Shown here in pieces: positions 29,002 through 36,840 of a stretch of 64,000 nt of DNA. The position numbers and the translations under genes are program-made. Location: NCBI GenBank assembly GCA_024276605.1, contig JAJRWX010000073.1, positions 1 through 64,000 on the forward strand, written 5' to 3'. Below the pieces are notes generated by a model. It did no database searches. It was given only the letters and a program-made list of their open reading frames with translations, and was not told the DNA's origin. How positions within the stretch are numbered: the first letter of the stretch is position 1; each line of letters starts with the position of its first letter. This stretch comes from Planctomycetota bacterium (lineage in GTDB: Bacteria; Planctomycetota; Phycisphaerae; UBA1845).

Positions 29002-29403
29002 ATGCGACGAACTGATGGGCTTGAAACGATCGGTCAAATGGCTGATGCGATTGGCGTAGCCACAAGTACGCTACGCTACTACGAACGCGAAGGGTTGCTG
29101 AAACCCACTGACCGCAGTAGCTCCGGCTACAGGCTCTACGATCCATCCGCCATGGCGCAATTGCGTTTCATTCGCACCGCCCAATCCGTCGGATTCTCGC
29201 TTGAGGATATCAAAGCCTTACTTGCGCTCGACGAACGGACCTCGTGTAAAAAGGTTCAAAGCTTGATCGAGGATCGTCTTGCCGACGTTACGAATCGGAT
29301 AACTGAACTCAAAAACATCCAACGAACGCTCAATCAAGCCCGCCATCGTTGCCGTAAGTCGCAACGGGGATGCCCGGTTCTAAGCGAACTGCGTAAAAAC
29401 TAA
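29002..29403 (+). CDS. MerR-family metal-sensing regulator, Hg(II)-type cysteines
   Basis: 133 aa. N-terminal winged helix (LETIGQMADAIGVATSTLRYYEREGLL, then RSSSGYRLYDP) and a dimerisation helix. Cysteines are at 82 (TSCKKV), 117 (HRC) and 124 (GCPVL). Tn501 MerR binds Hg(II) with Cys82, Cys117 and Cys126, so the ligand pattern is nearly identical and argues for a thiophilic metal such as mercury. GCAGGAGG precedes the ATG. Operators with the same half-sites flank it on both sides. It probably activates the downstream selenoprotein-like gene by untwisting the 20-base promoter spacer. Confidence 0.88.
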   Translation: MRRTDGLETIGQMADAIGVATSTLRYYEREGLLKPTDRSSSGYRLYDPSAMAQLRFIRTAQSVGFSLEDIKALLALDERTSCKKVQSLIEDRLADVTNRITELKNIQRTLNQARHRCRKSQRGCPVLSELRKN

Positions 29404-29465
29404 TAACGTATGCAGCGCCGACTTGTCGAAACATGTCATCCCAACGCACAAACACCACCCTTCGC

Positions 29466-29497
29466 TTGACATTGAACTTGGGTTTAAGGTGTACACT
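29466..29497 (+). promoter_or_regulatory. MerR-type promoter with 20-base spacer
   Basis: -35 TTGACA at 29466-29471 and -10-like TACACT at 29492-29497, separated by 20 bases instead of 17. A dyad ACATT-N12-AAGGT (29469-29490) lies between them. Overlong spacers with a central dyad are the mark of promoters activated by MerR-family proteins. It leads into the gene whose ribosome binding site is AAGGAG at 29515-29520. Confidence 0.8.
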
Positions 29498-29526
29498 ATT
29501 AGTGTAGATAGAATAAGGAGCTTCTG

Positions 29527-30270
29527 TTGGGCCGGTGTTATTTTATCATCATGATCTTCACCCTCTCCGTCAGTTTTGGCTGTCAACTTATGAAACGCGC
29601 TCACGAATCGAACGCTGATGACTACGCCAAGGTTACATTCCGCGTTGGCGGTATGATGAAAGCTAAATCGGGGGCTACGTGAATGGGGTGACCGGACGCG
29701 GTCACGGCATCCCTGGAAGGGATCAACGGTACTAAGCAAGTTACGTGGGATTACGCAAGAGATCTAGTCACGATCCACTTCGATCCAACTATGGCACAGC
29801 CGGAGTTGTTCCGAGCCGCCATATCCAAACTCGGCTATGAAGCGAACGCGCCATCGCGCAAACAGTCAGAAAAGATTGTATCGACACAGCCTTCTAAGAT
29901 AAAGATTCCGACTGACGCGCCGAAGTTTTTTGTTGATGCGTTCGAAAAAGCCAGGGGTTCGCACCGACCTGTTATCATTGATTTCTGGGCTACGTGGTGC
30001 GCTGCGTGCCTTCAAATGAAAAGCGAAACGCTGGAGCATCCCGACGTAGCTAAGGCACTTCTCGCATTTGAAGTGATCTATGTAGACCTCGATAAGTATC
30101 CGGCGCTAGGTGAGGCATACGGTGTGGTGGCTATTCCCGACCTATTTTTCATGGATCATACCGGGACTATCGTCGATCGATTACAAAATTTCGAACCACC
30201 AAAGGCGTTCCTGGCTCGCATTCAAAAAGTGCTTAACCAACCGTTGGATCGTGATACCGGCGACAGATAA
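29527..30270 (+). CDS. HMA-thioredoxin fusion, predicted double selenoprotein (UxxU)
   Basis: Read through two in-frame UGA codons (29680-29682 and 29689-29691), this is one 247-residue protein. TTG 29527 is the start, six bases after AAGGAG; ATG 29551 is an alternative. An N-terminal hydrophobic segment with Cys19 suggests export, perhaps as a lipoprotein with an imperfect lipobox. Residues 34-107 form a heavy-metal-associated domain (KVTFRVGGMM, then U52-M-G-U55, then PDAVTASLEGINGTKQV and LVTIHFDP, ending KLGYEA). The two UGAs fall where the metal-binding Cys-x-x-Cys belongs. A DsbD-gamma-like thioredoxin domain follows with WCAAC (Cys158, Cys161). Hairpins 29688-29723 could serve as the SECIS. 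Other genes here end with UGA, so the code is standard. The alternative is a pseudogene. Confidence 0.78.
29688..29723 (+). promoter_or_regulatory. Candidate bacterial SECIS: two tandem hairpins
   Basis: Hairpin 1 is GTGACCG-GACG-CGGTCAC (29688-29705), perfect seven base pairs and including the second UGA. Hairpin 2 is ATCCCT-GGA-AGGGAT (29709-29723), perfect six base pairs with G in the first two loop positions. The loop of hairpin 2 lies about 23 bases after the second UGA and 32 after the first, inside the distance usual for bacterial SECIS elements. Confidence 0.6.
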
Positions 30271-30306
30271 TCAGCCGCATCATAGAAAAGAGATCATGAA
30301 CGACGG

Positions 30307-30352
30307 CGGGTGGCCCATGTCCTGTTGTTTGGACATGGGGGAGTCGATGATG
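30307..30352 (+). repeat. Dispersed 46-base hairpin repeat, copy 1
   Basis: Contains the perfect nine-base stem CCCATGTCC..GGACATGGG (30314-30339). It matches copy 2 at 35413-35458 with a single base difference in the loop. The function is unknown; it resembles a non-autonomous palindromic element rather than a terminator. Confidence 0.8.
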
Positions 30353-30458
30353 CAGCCTTCAGTTTCAATCGCCCTTATCCTTATGCCACTCTAATGTCAA
30401 GTAAACGACACCAAAACATTGTTTGACATAGTTATCAGTTATCTTTTTCGACGAACAA

Positions 30459-31835
30459 TCACAAACCAAGTTGATCTTGCAAGAATTCCAAGCAGCGGGA
30501 TTTATCAATGCGATCCTGCGAGGCGTCATCGCGATTGCGCACCGTGACCGTGCCATCTTCTTTCGTTTGACCATCAATAGTAAAGCAAAACGGCGTACCG
30601 GCTTCGTCCATGCGGGCATAGCGTTTGCCAATCGACTGCTTGGTGTCGTACTGACACGGAATACGTTTTTTGATGTCTCGATAAATCGGCTCTGCAATGT
30701 CCGGCATACCATCCTTACCTACCAACGGAAATACCGCCGCTTTGATCGGTGCTAAGCGCGGGTGGAATTTCATAAACTCCGGACTCGCCCGGTTTTCATC
30801 GAAACTATAGGCCTCGGTAATAGCCGCGAGCGTGAAACGATCTACCCCGGCGGAGGGTTCGATGACATGAGGCACAAAACGCTCGTTTGTCGCCGGGTCA
30901 ACCACGGCGAAGGCGGTCTCTTTACCTTTAGAGGCTTTACCGTGGGCATTAAGGTCAAAACTACCCCGATGAGCCACCCCTTCAAGCTCCTGCGTTTCCT
31001 CGGAAAATGGGAACAGATATTCAATGTCCGTACAGGCGTCGCTGTAGTGGGCTAACTCCTCTTCACCCTGCTCGCGTGGACGAAGTTTGTCGCTACGAAT
31101 ACCCAGCGACTCGTACCACTTGATCCGCACCTCACGCCAAAACTCATACCACATCTTCGATTCGTCCGGATGACAGAAGAACTCAATCTCCATCTGTTCA
31201 AATTCACGAGAGCGAAAGGTGAAATTGCGCGGGTTAATCTCGTTACGAAAAGCCTTGCCGATTTGGGCAATACCAAAAGGAATTCTCACCCGCGTGGAGT
31301 CCATGACGTTTTTGAAATTGGCAAAAATACCTTGCGCGGTTTCCGGACGAAGGTAGGCTACGCTAGAATTATCCTGCAATGCGCCCACATGCGTTTGAAA
31401 CATAAGATTGAATTCGCGGGCTTCAGTTAATGCGCATTTTTCAAAATCACCCGCCATCTTGCTTGGCTTGAGTGGGCATGGCGATTCACAAAGTTGGTCC
31501 TCGCGGAACCGACCTTTACAACCATCGGTTTTGCAATCCACCATCGGATCACTAAACCCCCCCACGTGCCCGGAGGCTTCCCAGACTTTGGGGTTCATAA
31601 TGATCGAGCAGTCGACACCGACCATTTGGAATTCTTTTCCATCAGGCCCGATCGGTGGGTTGCGAACCATGTCCTCCCACCAGGCATCTTTAATGTTGCG
31701 TTTGAGTTCAACACCCAGCGGGCCGTAATCCCAAAAACCGCCGATGCCGCCGTAGATTTCGCTACTGCCGAAAATAAAGCCACGCCGCCGACACAAGGCG
31801 ACGATCTTTTCCATATCCTTTTTCTCTACGGACAT
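30459..31835 (-). CDS. glyQS: Glycyl-tRNA synthetase (single-chain, class II)
   Basis: 458 aa from the ATG at the complement of 31833-31835, preceded by GAAGGA; an upstream in-frame ATG lacks this. It charges tRNA-Gly as an alpha2 dimer. Class II motifs: SSEIYGGIGGFWDYGPLG at the start, YLRPETAQGIFANF, and RNEINPRNFTFRSREFEQMEIEFF (motif 2). PHVIEPSAGVDR is motif 3. A Cys-x4-Cys...Cys set (VDCKTDGCKGRF, CESPC) looks like a zinc-binding insertion. The C-terminal anticodon-binding domain is present (MPDIAEPIYRDI). Confidence 0.94.
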   Translation of the reverse strand: MSVEKKDMEKIVALCRRRGFIFGSSEIYGGIGGFWDYGPLGVELKRNIKDAWWEDMVRNPPIGPDGKEFQMVGVDCSIIMNPKVWEASGHVGGFSDPMVDCKTDGCKGRFREDQLCESPCPLKPSKMAGDFEKCALTEAREFNLMFQTHVGALQDNSSVAYLRPETAQGIFANFKNVMDSTRVRIPFGIAQIGKAFRNEINPRNFTFRSREFEQMEIEFFCHPDESKMWYEFWREVRIKWYESLGIRSDKLRPREQGEEELAHYSDACTDIEYLFPFSEETQELEGVAHRGSFDLNAHGKASKGKETAFAVVDPATNERFVPHVIEPSAGVDRFTLAAITEAYSFDENRASPEFMKFHPRLAPIKAAVFPLVGKDGMPDIAEPIYRDIKKRIPCQYDTKQSIGKRYARMDEAGTPFCFTIDGQTKEDGTVTVRNRDDASQDRIDKSRCLEFLQDQLGL

Positions 31836-32164
31836 TTTAAGCATCCTTCGTTTTTGCGTATCGCTTTTTTGAAGCAATCTTCCGGGATATTATGAGTATT
31901 GACCGCAACACAATAAAAGAGCTTGCTCTAGTCACAACACTTTCTTAACAAGTTGATCATCGCCAGGCCATGATCGGTCAATAAATGAGCCGCAGGCTTC
32001 AGCCTGCGCACGCTAGTGGTGAGAAACGCCTCAAAAATGAATGCCATCCGGTTGATGATGCCCTCCCCAAGACGAGCATACCATCGCCTTCAATCGATCC
32101 CGGACGCACATGGCCGCGCTTCGCTTGACCATGCCACCCATCCGCAAATAACTTTAACTACGAA
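31836..32164. repeat. Intergenic region with two small palindromes
   Basis: AGAGCTTGCTCT occurs at 31918-31929, and GCAGGCT-TC-AGCCTGC near 31992-32007. The first recurs at 34425 and 35570. No gene is seen in this stretch. Confidence 0.55.
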
Positions 32165-32965
32165 TTACAGAATACCGCTACCAAACGGAGTGGAATCCTC
32201 ATTGGGATCGGATGATGCAACCGTCGTTTCGACCTCCTTAGCCACATCCACTTCGTCCTCGAACTTAGTCGTCTCGACAACTTCGTCTTCGATCGGAATA
32301 TCCTCATCCACAGGCTTAGGTTTATGCTGTTTCGCAGAGGCAGGTTTTTCGGCTCGCGGCTTGTCAGAAGACGACTGATCTTCACGGCGCGGCTTATCAC
32401 GATGATCACGCCTTCCGCGAGGCTTCTCGCTACGCGAACTGCGATCAGAACCGCCACGTCGTGAACTACCTTGCTCATCTGATTTGCGTTTATCACCACC
32501 ACTATTTAAGCCCGCAATCATATCGTTATATTCACTTGCGGGTGGATCCGCTTCCTTACTTTCTTGTTCATCAGCCGGCTGATGGTCCGGATCACCTGCG
32601 TTGGCAAATTCTTCATTGAACGCTTCGATAATACGATCCTGTAATTTAGCTCTAAACTCCGAGGTAATGGGGTGAGCCATATCGCGGTGTAACTTATCCC
32701 GGCCATCACCATCGCCCATCGACGGCTCCTCAAGTCGTTGGCCGCATTCTTCACAATACTTCGCCCGCAATTGATTGCGGTGCCGGCATGTGGGACATGA
32801 AAATGTCACTTTTTTGGATGGCATGGCAATAAACAACCCCGCAGTACCATCCACGATTTTAATGTCCCGCACGACGAATTCGTCGTCAAAGGTTACCGTG
32901 CAGAAAGCCTTGAGGCGATCACTGGTGCCTTTTAATAGTCTGATGCGTACGTCCGTAATATCCAT
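32165..32965 (-). CDS. spoVG: SpoVG-family RNA/DNA-binding protein with zinc ribbon and disordered tail
   Basis: 266 aa against about 90-100 for usual SpoVG. The SpoVG core is MDITDVRIRLLKG, LKAFCTVTFDDEFVVRDIKI and GLFIAMPSKK. A four-cysteine zinc ribbon (Cys57, Cys60, Cys71, Cys74) is inserted before the closing segment DMAHPITSEFRAKLQDRIIEAF. A tail of about 140 residues, rich in Lys, Arg, Asp, Glu and Ser, follows and is probably disordered. It lies 16 bases downstream of ispE on the same strand, the order known in Bacillus. A role in nucleic-acid binding and post-transcriptional control is inferred from the family. Confidence 0.87.
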   Translation of the reverse strand: MDITDVRIRLLKGTSDRLKAFCTVTFDDEFVVRDIKIVDGTAGLFIAMPSKKVTFSCPTCRHRNQLRAKYCEECGQRLEEPSMGDGDGRDKLHRDMAHPITSEFRAKLQDRIIEAFNEEFANAGDPDHQPADEQESKEADPPASEYNDMIAGLNSGGDKRKSDEQGSSRRGGSDRSSRSEKPRGRRDHRDKPRREDQSSSDKPRAEKPASAKQHKPKPVDEDIPIEDEVVETTKFEDEVDVAKEVETTVASSDPNEDSTPFGSGIL

Positions 32966-32981
32966 TCAATTCTCCTTGGCA

Positions 32982-33896
32982 CTAGTTTTGGCCGGTATGA
33001 ACCGGCGCAGCCACAACTGCGGTCTGTTTACCTGTCTGTTGTGCCACCCGTTGTGCAGCTTCAACCGCAGTCTGTTGTTCATCAAAAAGCCGAAACAGCG
33101 TTGACCCTGCCCCGCTGATACGCCAGCAGCCCATGCCCAACCCGTCCAACTGTTGTCGTAGTCGCCCGACCTCCGGAGCCACGCGTATGACTGCCGACTC
33201 TAAATCGTTATACAGCATAGACGATAGCGTCTCTGCCGTCGAAGCATGTAGCACGTCGGAATTCACACTTGACCTTCGATCCGAGATATCCGTCTCTCGA
33301 AAGGCTGCGTACACTTCCGGCGTAGGCACCACTTGCTCCGCAAAAACCAACAATACCCAACCAGTCCACCTCAAAGTAGCTGATTCAACATGCTCCCCCC
33401 TACCCGTCACTACAGCTACGGGTAGTGAGAAAAATAAGGGCACATCCGATCCGATCGATGCGCCCAACTCAGCCAGCGCCTTGCCTTCAAGACCTACATT
33501 CCATAACCGATTGCAGAGTTGCAGCACCGTCGCGGCATCACTACTACCACCACCCAAACCGCCGCCTATAGGAATGGTCTTCTGCAATTCGATTTGAACA
33601 TGGGGATGTGAATTCACACGCCGGGCAAGAAGGTTTACCGCAAGCAGCGCGAGGTTTTCCGATGACGGAATCGTCGGATCACTACAAGTAACGGTAACAC
33701 CCGCCCCATCGTTTCGCTGACATCGAACGGTATCGTGCAAACCTATACCGATGACCACGGACTCAATCTCGTGATATCCATCGGGCCGCTTGCCACGTAC
33801 ACCTAGCGTGAGATTGATTTTCGCGTAGGCCTGTGCTTCGATCATCGTTGAAGTGCGTGAGTGGTCGATCATGCTGCGCATCGGTGTAGTAGCCAT
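32982..33896 (-). CDS. ispE: 4-diphosphocytidyl-2-C-methyl-D-erythritol kinase
   Basis: 304 aa GHMP kinase of the non-mevalonate isoprenoid pathway. AYAKINLTLGVRGKRPDGYHEIESVV is the substrate-binding start, PIGGGLGGGSSDAATVL the ATP-binding motif and RISGAGSTLFRLF the C-terminal glycine motif. The start is uncertain: no ribosome binding site marks the first ATG, and the ATG at the complement of 33843-33845 would begin MIEAQAYAKINL, closer to the family start. It precedes spoVG in a two-gene operon. Confidence 0.92.
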   Translation of the reverse strand: MATTPMRSMIDHSRTSTMIEAQAYAKINLTLGVRGKRPDGYHEIESVVIGIGLHDTVRCQRNDGAGVTVTCSDPTIPSSENLALLAVNLLARRVNSHPHVQIELQKTIPIGGGLGGGSSDAATVLQLCNRLWNVGLEGKALAELGASIGSDVPLFFSLPVAVVTGRGEHVESATLRWTGWVLLVFAEQVVPTPEVYAAFRETDISDRRSSVNSDVLHASTAETLSSMLYNDLESAVIRVAPEVGRLRQQLDGLGMGCWRISGAGSTLFRLFDEQQTAVEAAQRVAQQTGKQTAVVAAPVHTGQN

Positions 33897-34451
33897 GGGT
33901 GTAATAAAGCCTGATCCAAATCAAAGTTTGATAACTCGATACTATGCGATGACCTGTGACTGTCAATAAACGAGCCATTGTTCAACACATCGTTGTAGCT
34001 TTTCGACATCATGTCTGTGGTTTCTTAGCAACAATCCGCACAATCGAACCTCGCACTACTATTCACTATTACCCTCGTAACCTATTGCCATACAATCACT
34101 TATAGCCGTTCCATCCTGCCAATCTCGCCACGGTCAACCCTTTGCCCTATCTCTGGTAAGCAGAATCCACGCGCGTGCGATCTGAGGGGACATGTGGCAT
34201 TCTCGCTTTTGTGTAGCGCCGTAGTCACGAAAGTCGTCGGGGGCAATACAGGTTCTAGTGCTCCGTCACGCATGGTCTGACGTGTGATCCGAACCCCGAC
34301 CGTAAGGGAGAGGGCCTTGGGATGTTACACCGGAGCATAGAAACCGCTGCCCAACGGGCGCGTCTCGGCTAGGAATAACCCGTCACATCAGTCGTGACGA
34401 AGCCTTGGACTGCTACACAAAAATGAGCTTGCTCTTTAGGGGAAGAAGATC
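33897..34451. other. Intergenic region, no gene seen
   Basis: About 555 bases with no supported frame. A copy of the GAGCTTGCTC palindrome is at 34425-34434, 17 bases before the next start codon. Confidence 0.4.
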
Positions 34452-34658
34452 ATGGGGCCTATTTCATCCGTTGGCTATTCAAATGGTGGCGCTGATTATT
34501 CGCAAAACGTACAAAAGCTAACCGTAGCCTCCATAGGCGTCAGCCCGGCTTCCGTGTCCGGGGTCACATCCACCAACTCATCCCAGTCATTGCTTAGCGT
34601 TCAATCATCCGTCAACCAGCTTTTTCAAAGCATCGGTGGCGGCCTTGAACAAAATTAA
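34452..34658 (+). CDS. Small Ser-rich hypothetical protein
   Basis: 68 aa. AGGGGAAGAAG precedes ATG 34452. It begins MGPISSVGYSNGGADYSQ and continues with Ser, Val and Gly-rich sequence without a signal peptide or known domain. The next gene begins at the base after its stop, so the two are probably co-translated. Function unknown. Confidence 0.55.
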   Translation: MGPISSVGYSNGGADYSQNVQKLTVASIGVSPASVSGVTSTNSSQSLLSVQSSVNQLFQSIGGGLEQN

Positions 34659-34934
34659 ATGCTAAAGGCACTCATCGCCCTGTTGATCTTAGCGGCTATG
34701 CTTCAAAATAATAATGAAGCGGAACAAACAGGCCAACAGATGTTACAGGAGTTAGGCGCGGGAAAAGGATCGATGGGTATGCAAAGTCAGTTCATCAGTT
34801 TTTCTTCATTATCCACCACCTACGTCACGGAGACGGCAAGCTCGACCGTAGTTTCAAGCCAGGCATCCTCAGCCATAAGTGCCGCCGGTGAAACCAACGC
34901 CGATGTCGTTTCGCAAATCGACCTCATCGCATGA
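34659..34934 (+). CDS. Small hypothetical protein with hydrophobic N-terminus
   Basis: 91 aa. MLKALIALLILAAMLQNNN forms a hydrophobic start (membrane helix or signal), followed by a Gln/Gly segment and a long Ser/Thr/Ala-rich tail. It begins directly after the stop of the preceding small gene. I do not recognise the family. Confidence 0.5.
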   Translation: MLKALIALLILAAMLQNNNEAEQTGQQMLQELGAGKGSMGMQSQFISFSSLSTTYVTETASSTVVSSQASSAISAAGETNADVVSQIDLIA

Positions 34935-34988
34935 TCATTCATTGGTTGGCATAGGTAAGTCCCGATATTAGCCGACGTTGGGTGGCAT

Positions 34989-35041
34989 GGGTAAGTCCCG
35001 ATGTATACCGACGTAAAGTCGGTATACATCGGGACTTACCC
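34989..35041. repeat. 53-base perfect palindrome (24-base arms)
   Basis: Left arm 34989-35012 and right arm 35018-35041 are exact reverse complements, with loop GTAAA. An incomplete copy of the left arm (GGTAAGTCCCGAT...CCGACGT) precedes it at about 34954-34979, so this is a repeat unit in partial tandem. There is no T-tract, so a terminator is not indicated. Confidence 0.85.
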
Positions 35042-35412
35042 GTGGTATTCAGCGATAATAAGAGCTAGTAACCAAGACATCGAAGAAGTGATTATGGCAC
35101 TGGATTAAATTGTTGCCATAGATATCCCTCGTTCTGAGATACACTTATAGATCAACGGGTGTGTAAGTGAATCGGCGTCGGGCATTGTCAGAGCACCACG
35201 GCGTTAGCCTGGTGGCACACTGGCACATAGCCGTAGGAGGTCCGCAGGCTGGCGCCATGCGGCTCTGATGTACCGTCATCAACCCATTGGATGTTTTATG
35301 AAGCCTAGGTCAACTCGATCATCCGAATGCCATACACAACATCCGAATTTACGACTACAATGGAGCCAGACTGGATTGAGTTCCCTAGTACATTGTTTTC
35401 CGAGTCGGGTGT

Positions 35413-35458
35413 CGGGTGGCCCATGTCCTTTTGTTTGGACATGGGGGAGTCGATGATG
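35413..35458 (+). repeat. Dispersed 46-base hairpin repeat, copy 2
   Basis: Matches 30307-30352 except for one loop base. The perfect stem CCCATGTCC..GGACATGGG is kept. The surrounding 35042-35597 region has no supported gene; a GCGGC-CTT-GCCGC hairpin lies near 35544 and an AGAGCTTGCTCT palindrome at 35570-35581. Confidence 0.8.
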
Positions 35459-35597
35459 ATAGCTTGGAACTATAGATTTCCCAACCATTAGCCCCTTAAT
35501 TGGGTCGTAGTATGGCGGGATTTTTTCAAGGAACGACTACATAGCGGCCTTGCCGCTTCAACACAACAAAGAGCTTGCTCTAGATTAGACACAGATC

Positions 35598-36530
35598 ATG
35601 TCCATGCCATTGCCACTCATCACTGATGACTCACTTTTCCCCGATGCACCTACAATAGCCATCAAACAGCTTGAAGCCGTTTGGTTTCAGGTTGGCGGGA
35701 CGATCTGCAACCTACGCTGTCACCATTGCTTTATTAGCTGTACACCTGAAAACGACAAATTCAAATTCATGACGCTCCAGATGTGTAGACGCTTCCTGGA
35801 CCAAGCCAAAGAACTCGGCGCGAAAGAGTATTACTTTACCGGCGGCGAGCCATTCGCCAATCCGGATATGATCGACATACTCGAACTAACCCTCTCCAAG
35901 TACGGCCCAGCCACGGTACTAACCAATGCCACCATCTTGACAGAAGAAAAGCTTACGCGACTAGGGCAAATGGCCACAGCTAATGAGCATCATCTGGAAA
36001 TTCGCGTCAGCTTGGACGGATATACACGCGACATGAACGATCCCATTCGCGGCCCAGGCACTTTCGATCGGGCCATAGCCGGGATCAAAGCACTCGTCCA
36101 ACACGGATTTCAACCCATACTCACCATCACCCGCACCTGGAACGATTGCGACGAAAAGGTACTGAAGGGTTTCGTCGCCCTACTGGCCGGCATCGGCTAC
36201 GCACAACCAAGATTAAAAATTCTGCCTTCGATAAAACTAGGCGCAGAAGTAGATCGCACCAGCGGCTACACGGAAACCGATCGTATCACCCACGATATGA
36301 TGCAACAGAAAGACCCGGCCCAATTCCTCTGCCACACCTCTCGCCTAGTCACAGACCAAGGCGTGTGGGTCTGCCCTATTTTACTAGACTCAACACATGC
36401 CCGCATGAGCGATTCATTGCAAGGCGCTATGCACGACTACCCCCTACGCCACAGCGCCTGCTACACATGCTGGCAACACGGCGCCATCTGCTCCAACAAC
36501 ACAACATCCTGCACCACTGCAAATAACTAA
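35598..36530 (+). CDS. Radical SAM protein with C-terminal cysteine cluster
   Basis: 310 aa. The SAM-cleaving [4Fe-4S] site is CNLRCHHC (about residues 37-44), followed by FTGGEPFANPD and the beta-strand EIRVSLDGYTRDMND. The C-terminal third holds further cysteines (FLCHTSR, WVCPIL, SACYTCWQHGAICSN) that could bind an auxiliary cluster as in SPASM/twitch proteins. There is no good ribosome binding site; the AGAGCTTGCTCT repeat sits 16 bases upstream. The substrate is unknown. Confidence 0.8.
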   Translation: MSMPLPLITDDSLFPDAPTIAIKQLEAVWFQVGGTICNLRCHHCFISCTPENDKFKFMTLQMCRRFLDQAKELGAKEYYFTGGEPFANPDMIDILELTLSKYGPATVLTNATILTEEKLTRLGQMATANEHHLEIRVSLDGYTRDMNDPIRGPGTFDRAIAGIKALVQHGFQPILTITRTWNDCDEKVLKGFVALLAGIGYAQPRLKILPSIKLGAEVDRTSGYTETDRITHDMMQQKDPAQFLCHTSRLVTDQGVWVCPILLDSTHARMSDSLQGAMHDYPLRHSACYTCWQHGAICSNNTTSCTTANN

Positions 36531-36607
36531 TCACGCTGTAGTTAGCGCGTCACTCATCATAGCGAACCACACGCTTCAGCTTGCGCGGTGCCTAAAAGTT
36601 TGCCTCC

Positions 36608-36840
36608 TCAGCTGAATCCGTGGTCGAGTTTTGGTTCTGGGAGTCGTCCCAGGCACAAGTCAGCCGGGTGACTTATTTGACTTATTTTACAACTCCGCCC
36701 ACCGTCTGAAGATCGCGCCACAATGTCAGAAGGATCGAGCGGGTTTACCGCAAAAGAGGTCACGATCGTGTCGGACTGCGACTTGCTCCAGAGTGCTCCG
36801 CCGTCGCTACTCTTGCAGAGAGACGATGGCGTCCAGAATA
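36608..36840 (-). pseudogene. Remnant of a BNR/sialidase-like repeat protein
   Basis: The minus-strand translation contains LCKSSDGGALWSKS, then TIVTSFAVNPLDPSDIVARSSDGG, the pattern of glycosidase-like BNR repeats (KSxDGGxxW, NPxDPxxI). There is no start codon context and both ends are degenerate. It lies directly beyond the end of the secreted protein gene at 36841 and looks like a decayed fragment. Confidence 0.45.

Noticed and set aside
29680-29691. UGA read as Trp by an alternative genetic code
   Set aside because: Many neighbouring genes terminate at UGA at the expected family length, so UGA is a stop codon in this genome except in special context.
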